A stretch of 29,242 bases of DNA from Thioalkalivibrio nitratireducens (GTDB lineage Bacteria > Pseudomonadota > Gammaproteobacteria > Ectothiorhodospirales > Ectothiorhodospiraceae): positions 1 to 29,242 of the forward strand of contig JAABSN010000020.1 in assembly GCA_011390385.1 (NCBI GenBank), read 5' to 3'. The position numbers and the translations under genes are program-made. Positions 24,378-29,242 of the stretch are shown here, one piece after another. The notes under the pieces are model-generated. The model saw nothing but the letters and a program-made list of their open reading frames with translations, had not been told where the DNA came from and did no database searches. Each line of letters opens with the position of its first letter. Position 1 is the stretch's first letter.

Positions 24378-27300
24378 CGGCTCGTTTCCTCCTTGTCTTT
24401 CCGGTTGGCTCCCGCGTCGAATACGTGGAAGTAGAGGCTCGGGATCAGCACGAGCGTCAGCAAAGTGGCGACAATGACGCCGCTGACCAGCGTCAGTCCC
24501 AGGGGCTTCAGCGCCGGTTCGAAGATCAGAGCGCCACTGCCGAACGCGACTGTTCCGGCGGTGAGGAGGATGGGGCGGGTACGCAATGCGCCCGCACTGA
24601 TCAGGGCGTCCTGAACGTTCATCCCGCTCTCGATGCGCTGACGGGTGAAGTCCACGAGCAGTACCGCGTTGCGTACCACGATTCCTGCCAGTGCGATGAC
24701 GCCCAGGACGCCGAGACCGGCGATGTCCAGTCCCATCGCCCAGTGGGCCGGGATGACGCCGATGAAGACCAGTGGGATGGGCACCATGATCAGCAGCGGA
24801 GTGACATAGGAACCGAACCAGGCGGCCAGCAGGGTATAGATCACGAGGAGCACCCCGACGCCTGCCAGCGCGAGGTCACGGTAGACTTCCTGGGTCATCT
24901 GCCACTCTCCGCCCCAGAACAGCGTGGTTGAGGATCCGAGCTCTGGCGGGCTGAACCAACGGATATCGGGCTGTTCAATGTTCTGCTTGCGCAATGCTGC
25001 GTCAATGTCGCGCTGGACCGAAATCGGTTGGCTCCGGTCGCGGTTGATCTCCGCGGCAACGTAAACGACCGGGAGCTGGTTCTTGCGGTGGCGGTGTGGA
25101 GTGGTTTCGCCTTCGTTGATATCCAGAACATCGCGCAGAGGTACCGGCCGGTCTCCCTCGTTCTGGATATACAGGCCCGCGAGGTTCTCGAGCCCCTGTC
25201 GCTCCGCCTCGGGAAGCCGCACGACGATCGGTACCGGGTGCCGTTCCTGCGGAAGGTCCAGATCCGTGGCGGTGCGGCCGCTGAGGGCCATTTGCACCGT
25301 TGCGGCGGCCCGCGCGGGAAGCACCCCCTGCGCCGAAGCTCGGGTCTGATCGATGGTCAGGTCGAGTTCCGGGGCAGGCGGCTTGGGGAATCGTTCGATT
25401 GCTCGAGCGGCCACATGCTGGTTCAGAAGAGCCGAAATCGCGTCAGCCAGCTCCCGTTGGGCATCTGGCTCCGGGCCATAGATTTCCGCCTGAACGTCAT
25501 TGTCATTGGATGGTCCGGAGGGAATGTGCCGGGTCCAGGCTCGTCCATCGAAAGGTGACAACAATGCCGAAAGCTGGTCTCCCAGTTCACGACCGATCTC
25601 GTAGCTGAGCCGTGCCCGTTCCGTTTCGGGGGGCAATAGCACATAGATGGTCGCACGATGTGAGGATGCGCCTGGCAGATCGGGTGGCCCTGGTCTCGGC
25701 ATCAACAGCGGGCCGTCGACGCCGGCAAAGACCGTGTAGGCCTCGATCTCGGGGTATTGTCGCAACGCCCGGCCCACAGACGCGCTCGCCTGCAGGGTAT
25801 GTTCCAGCGGGCTGCCAGGGGGCAACTCCATCTCGATCACGAACACCTCGCGATCGAGAAAGGGTACCAGCGTCAATTGCACCGCCCGCAGGGCGACCAT
25901 GGCGATGCTGCCCGCCAGCAGGACCGCAAGAAATGCATAGAAGGCCCAACGGAGCCAGGCATAACGGAAGAAAGGCTGGAGCAGCAGCCGGTAGGTGTTG
26001 GCCAGTGGGCCCGTTGGTATCCGCTCCGCACCCTGTCGCGCAGCATCCTCCTCACCCTGTGCATTGTGGTGGTCCGGGCTCTTTCCACCGCGAGGTGCGC
26101 GTAGAAGGCGGTACGCAACAAAGGGCGTGACCGTCAGGGCCATCACGAGTGAGAACAGGATCGCCAGCGAGGCACCAACGGGGATGGCGCGCGTGTACTG
26201 GCCCATTTCGCCCGAGATGAAGGCGGTAGGCAGGAGCGTGGCGACAATCAGAAACACGGCCAGGATGGTGGGATTGCCCACCTCGTCCACGGCGCGTATC
26301 ACCAGTTCCCGGCTGCGTTTCCCGGCTTCCTGAAAGTGCCGGCGAATGTTTTCCATGATGATGACGGTGTCGTCGGCGACCAGACCGATGGCCAGGATCA
26401 TGGCCGCGATGGATACCGGATTGAGGCTGAAGCCGATCCAGAGGTAGGCAAACGGAACGATCGACAGGATCGCCGGGATCAACAGCGCAACCCCCGCCGC
26501 CGCACGCCAGCCGAGCCCGATCAGGATGATGATCACCACCACCACCGTCGCGATGAAGAAACTCTCCAGCACGCTCATCACCGTTTCGGTGGCGGCCCGC
26601 CCGGCGTCGTACGCGATGCTCACCTGAACTTCCGCGGGAACCATTGTCGGCCGCAGCGCCTCGAGGCGTTCCAGCGTGCGCGCGGTGACCGCGCTGATGT
26701 TGCGGTGGGGGATACTGGTCACCGCGAGGCTGACCGCCGCCACTTCGGTCGGCTGGCCGCGTTGCCAGTGGAGGCTGTAAGCGTCGTCGGGTGCGGGCCC
26801 GTCGGCCACGTCCGCGACGTCGGAGAGGTAGATGACGCCCGTCGGGCCGGTGCCCACCTGGATGCGCTCGACGTCAGTAACGGAGGCCGGCCAGGCGCCG
26901 ACGCGGACCTGACGGGTACGCTCGCCACGCAACGGTTCAGCCGGAAGACGCAGGCTGGCGGCTTCAATGGCCTCGAAGAGTTGGACCAGACCGACGCCGT
27001 GGGCGGCGAGGTCGGGCGGACGGGGCAGGACCTGCAGTTTCCGCGGCTGGCCTCCATGGACCGTGATCGCCCGTACCCCGTCGACCGATTCCAGGCGCGC
27101 CGCCAGCTCCGTGCCCAGGCGCCGCAATTCGTAGCCCCCCAGTTCGGTGCTCGAAAGCGTGAGCATCAGCCCGGTAAACAGTTCGTCGCCTACGGTACGG
27201 ATCGATTCGCGTTCGGCACCCGGCGGCAGTCTGCTCCGGTGCCTTTCCATCAGTTCCTTGAGTTCGCCATAGGCCTGGGTGTCGCTGATGCCGGTCGAGA

Positions 27301-27601
27301 ACTCGATCTCGATCAAGGCAGCATCGTCCGAGGCGACCGTCTTCACCTCGACGACGCTCTCGAGCTGACCGGCCCAACTGCCCACGCGCCTGGCCACGAG
27401 TTCGTCCACTCGTTCCACCCCGGCTCCGGGAAACGGAATCGTGATCAGTGCCGTCGGCACCTCGATGTCCGGACGATCCTCGCGTGGGGTCATGGTGAGC
27501 CCGTATGCTCCCATGAGAAGGGCAGCCAGTACGATCAGCGGCACCAGCGGCGAGTCGATCAGCCGGTCGGCCAATTGACCGGCGAAGCCTGGTTTGTCCA
27601 T
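24374..27601 (-). CDS. RND efflux pump, inner-membrane transporter
   Basis: 1,075 residues with the twelve-helix RND plan: helix 1 near residue 20, a large periplasmic loop with porter and docking subdomains, helices 2-6 (about 335-500), helix 7 near 555, a second loop, and helices 8-12 (about 890-1060). The proton-relay site in helix 4 is GLVADDTVIIMENI (about 400-413) with the Asp-Asp pair. Helix 10 has GIVVRNAVLLVDF with Arg in the place of the relay Lys. It resembles the broad HAE1-like branch, so small hydrophobic toxicants are likelier substrates than metal ions. With the adaptor and TolC-type genes upstream it completes a tripartite pump. Start and adaptor stop share one base (TGATG). 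Confidence 0.93.
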   Translation of the reverse strand: MDKPGFAGQLADRLIDSPLVPLIVLAALLMGAYGLTMTPREDRPDIEVPTALITIPFPGAGVERVDELVARRVGSWAGQLESVVEVKTVASDDAALIEIEFSTGISDTQAYGELKELMERHRSRLPPGAERESIRTVGDELFTGLMLTLSSTELGGYELRRLGTELAARLESVDGVRAITVHGGQPRKLQVLPRPPDLAAHGVGLVQLFEAIEAASLRLPAEPLRGERTRQVRVGAWPASVTDVERIQVGTGPTGVIYLSDVADVADGPAPDDAYSLHWQRGQPTEVAAVSLAVTSIPHRNISAVTARTLERLEALRPTMVPAEVQVSIAYDAGRAATETVMSVLESFFIATVVVVIIILIGLGWRAAAGVALLIPAILSIVPFAYLWIGFSLNPVSIAAMILAIGLVADDTVIIMENIRRHFQEAGKRSRELVIRAVDEVGNPTILAVFLIVATLLPTAFISGEMGQYTRAIPVGASLAILFSLVMALTVTPFVAYRLLRAPRGGKSPDHHNAQGEEDAARQGAERIPTGPLANTYRLLLQPFFRYAWLRWAFYAFLAVLLAGSIAMVALRAVQLTLVPFLDREVFVIEMELPPGSPLEHTLQASASVGRALRQYPEIEAYTVFAGVDGPLLMPRPGPPDLPGASSHRATIYVLLPPETERARLSYEIGRELGDQLSALLSPFDGRAWTRHIPSGPSNDNDVQAEIYGPEPDAQRELADAISALLNQHVAARAIERFPKPPAPELDLTIDQTRASAQGVLPARAAATVQMALSGRTATDLDLPQERHPVPIVVRLPEAERQGLENLAGLYIQNEGDRPVPLRDVLDINEGETTPHRHRKNQLPVVYVAAEINRDRSQPISVQRDIDAALRKQNIEQPDIRWFSPPELGSSTTLFWGGEWQMTQEVYRDLALAGVGVLLVIYTLLAAWFGSYVTPLLIMVPIPLVFIGVIPAHWAMGLDIAGLGVLGVIALAGIVVRNAVLLVDFTRQRIESGMNVQDALISAGALRTRPILLTAGTVAFGSGALIFEPALKPLGLTLVSGVIVATLLTLVLIPSLYFHVFDAGANRKDKEETSR

Positions 27602-28716
27602 CAGTCGCGTCCCGGTTCATCCACCGTAACGGGCTGGTTGTCGCTCAGTTGATCCAACCGATCCCCGACCACGACTCGTTCACCCCCGGACACGCCGCGT
27701 TCCACTTCGATCCGACCCGGCTCCTCCGCTGCTCCCGCTGCCAGCACGATCCAGCGCAAACGGGCCCTGAGTTGGCCGTCGGCATCGGCTTCGACCACGA
27801 AAACGCCCTCCATCTGGCCGCGCCGGATCAATGCCGCCTCGGGTATCGATATGCGTGGCCGCGACGGCTGAGCGGTGGGAATGGCGACTTCGGCCACCAT
27901 GCCGGGTTCCAGTTCGGGCGGTGGCTCGGCAATCGTCAGGCGCAGGAGCAGGCCGACGCCGGAATCCTCGAGGGCAGGGAGCACCGCCTGCACGCGGCCC
28001 TCGACGGCACCGTCGATGCCGATGAAACGTACCGGAAGAACCTGCCCGACATCGATCTGCATGGCGCTGGCGGTGTCGATCGCGGCATCGACGCGGAGCC
28101 GGCTGCGATCCTCGAACACCACAAGGGGAGGGCCGGGAGCGACGAAACTGCCTTCCTCAGCGAGAATTTCGCTGACGAGACCGGTAAACGGCGCCCGGAG
28201 GGTCGCATAGCCGAGATTGATTTCTGCAGCGGCCAGTTCAGCTTCCGCCTGCTCCAGCAGTCCGCGCGCCTGCTCGGCCTTGACCTCGGCTTCCTCCATG
28301 CGAATGCGGGCGACGAGCTCCTGCTCGTACAGCCGCCGGAAGCGGCCTTCATTCTGCGCGGCCTGCTGCCATGCGGTCCGTGCCGCGTTGCGTTGCAGGA
28401 GGGCGGCGGTGCGCGCTGCCTCCAGATCCCTTGCGTCGACACGCAGTATGGGCTGCTCGATCTCCACGCGCTCCCCCGCGTCGACCAGGACTGATTCGAC
28501 CGTTCCTGCCTGCCGCGTGCCCATCTGTGCGCGCCGATCCGGCTGCACCACCCCGGCCATGCGCACCACCGGCCGGTGTTCCCGGGTCTCCACCTGCGCC
28601 ACAGTCACGGCAACGGTCGGTAGTGGTTCAATTTCGCCGGGTGTCTCGGCGCACCCGTGGACGAGCAGGGCGACCGCCCCTGCAAGCAGAAACCACCATC
28701 CGGACCGGGCAGTCAT
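27601..28716 (-). CDS. RND periplasmic adaptor lipoprotein (HlyD/MFP family)
   Basis: 371 residues. A lipoprotein signal peptide ends in LVHGC, so Cys22 is the likely acylated residue anchoring it in the inner membrane from outside. After this come the barrel-sandwich half AGTVESVLVDAGERVEIEQP, a helical hairpin of heptad-rich sequence (about 105-165, ARTAALLQRNAARTAWQQAA to EQAEAELAAAEI), the second lipoyl half YATLRAPFTGLVSEILAEEG, a beta-barrel domain and a membrane-proximal domain. It bridges the RND transporter and the TolC-type channel. ATG 28716 overlaps the preceding stop as ATGA. A longer frame reaching 28938 is rejected because its Gly/Arg-rich translation lies inside the neighbouring gene. 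Confidence 0.93.
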   Translation of the reverse strand: MTARSGWWFLLAGAVALLVHGCAETPGEIEPLPTVAVTVAQVETREHRPVVRMAGVVQPDRRAQMGTRQAGTVESVLVDAGERVEIEQPILRVDARDLEAARTAALLQRNAARTAWQQAAQNEGRFRRLYEQELVARIRMEEAEVKAEQARGLLEQAEAELAAAEINLGYATLRAPFTGLVSEILAEEGSFVAPGPPLVVFEDRSRLRVDAAIDTASAMQIDVGQVLPVRFIGIDGAVEGRVQAVLPALEDSGVGLLLRLTIAEPPPELEPGMVAEVAIPTAQPSRPRISIPEAALIRRGQMEGVFVVEADADGQLRARLRWIVLAAGAAEEPGRIEVERGVSGGERVVVGDRLDQLSDNQPVTVDEPGRD

Positions 28717-29242
28717 CGCGCGAGTGCCCCTGGTTCGCCGCTCTCGATCGCAAGGTGATAACGTTGTGCGGCGATCAGCGCGTTGAAGCGGGCGTTGACC
28801 TCCCGCGTGACAGCCCCCAGTTCTTCCGCCTGGGCCTGCAGGAGGCTGGTCATGTCGTCCAGCCCTTCGGCGTACCTTGCTTCGGTGAGTGCCAGTGCCG
28901 CTTCGGCGTCCTCGACCCCGCTGGATGCCCGTTCCCATCCCAATAGCTCAGCCTGCCATTGGGCACGTGCCTCCACGACCTCACTGCGTGCGAGCAAACG
29001 GAGCGCCTGCAGTTCAGCGCGTGCTTCCTCTTCAGTGGCTCTCGCCTCTCCAATCGCGCCAGCCTGGCTGAAACCTGCAAATGGCGTCCAGCGGAAATTC
29101 ACGCCAACAAGCCAGCCGCTTTCCGTGACGTCGAGTGGCTGGTCCGTCTCGACGCTTTGATAACGAACCAACAGATTGACGTCGGGGACATAGGCGGCTC
29201 GGGAGCGCTGAATGCCATAGCGGGCGGCACTCACCGTTTCCT
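28713..29242 (-). CDS. TolC-family outer membrane factor, 5' end outside window
   Basis: The frame is open to the window edge, so only the last 175 or so residues are visible. The sequence alternates beta-strand segments (VPDVNLLVRYQSVE, LVGVNFRWTPFAG) with long coiled-coil helices (EARATEEEARAELQALRLLA, DAEAALALTEARYAEGLDD), which is the second half of an outer-membrane efflux protein protomer. RYAEGLDDMTSLLQAQ is the usual family ending. It forms the trimeric exit duct for the adaptor and RND pump encoded directly downstream, with a 4-nt overlap. The promoter of the operon lies outside the window. Confidence 0.88.
   Translation of the reverse strand, partial: ETVSAARYGIQRSRAAYVPDVNLLVRYQSVETDQPLDVTESGWLVGVNFRWTPFAGFSQAGAIGEARATEEEARAELQALRLLARSEVVEARAQWQAELLGWERASSGVEDAEAALALTEARYAEGLDDMTSLLQAQAEELGAVTREVNARFNALIAAQRYHLAIESGEPGALAR

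Noticed and set aside
26336..27652. 438-codon plus-strand open frame opposite the RND gene
   Set aside because: Antisense shadow of the pump gene with His/Asp/Arg-biased composition and no recognisable domain.
1..29242. CRISPR array, tRNA, rRNA, transposase or phage genes
   Set aside because: No regularly spaced repeats, no cloverleaf or rRNA-like sequence, no DDE transposase, integrase or flanking inverted repeats were seen on either strand.

Overview
The window is a GC-rich, gene-dense stretch of a bacterial chromosome. It has no phage, insertion-sequence, CRISPR, tRNA or rRNA signal. The best clue to the host is a pair of thiol-redox genes at 912-3197: a peroxiredoxin-glutaredoxin fusion next to a glutathione-reductase homologue whose cofactor pocket carries NADH-type instead of NADPH-type residues. 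That pairing is the hallmark of the glutathione amide system of purple sulfur bacteria (Chromatiaceae). A Chromatiales or Ectothiorhodospira-like gammaproteobacterium is therefore the most likely source. Many acidic proteins and a trehalose pathway would fit a salt-exposed host. This assignment is inference.

Layout. 3-854 (+) is the end of an unrecognised protein. 912-3197 (-) holds garA-like and garB-like genes, with a candidate OxyR operator and promoter upstream and three hairpins between them. The hairpin nearest garB is a textbook intrinsic terminator ending 22 nt before its start codon. 3424-4440 (-) is a cation/Ca2+ exchanger with an unusual first repeat. 4904-7144 (+) is a membrane-anchored fusion of a degenerate phosphoesterase fold and a GT4 glycosyltransferase, convergent with a VTT/DedA-like membrane protein (7141-7821, -). 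8309-9202 (+) is an ATP-grasp protein that has lost the core of its ATP-binding domain in frame. It is followed by a decayed FtsH fragment and a PfpI/DJ-1 protein (9577-10092, +).

10114-16626 (-) is a carbohydrate cluster: GH15, then TreY, then TreZ. TreY and TreZ make trehalose from malto-oligosaccharides. Divergent from it are a three-domain acyl-CoA/ACP synthetase-ACP-acyltransferase fusion (16824-19481, +), an (alpha/alpha)6 glycosidase resembling GH100 invertases (19727-20986, +) and a Na+/H+ antiporter (21395-22576, +).

The right end (22647-29242, -) reads as one tightly overlapping operon: TolC-type outer-membrane factor (cut by the window edge), lipoprotein adaptor, RND pump, then a broken NHEJ LigD system (3'-phosphoesterase, a ligase stump that keeps only the nucleotidyl-lysine motif, and a polymerase/primase domain). 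Every junction overlaps by 1, 4 or 14 nt, so the repair genes appear translationally coupled to the efflux pump.

Strongest leads: the NADH-type glutathione (amide) reductase system with its internal terminator and OxyR-like control; the LigD remnant embedded in an efflux operon; the core-deleted ATP-grasp protein; and the pseudo-phosphoesterase-glycosyltransferase fusion.
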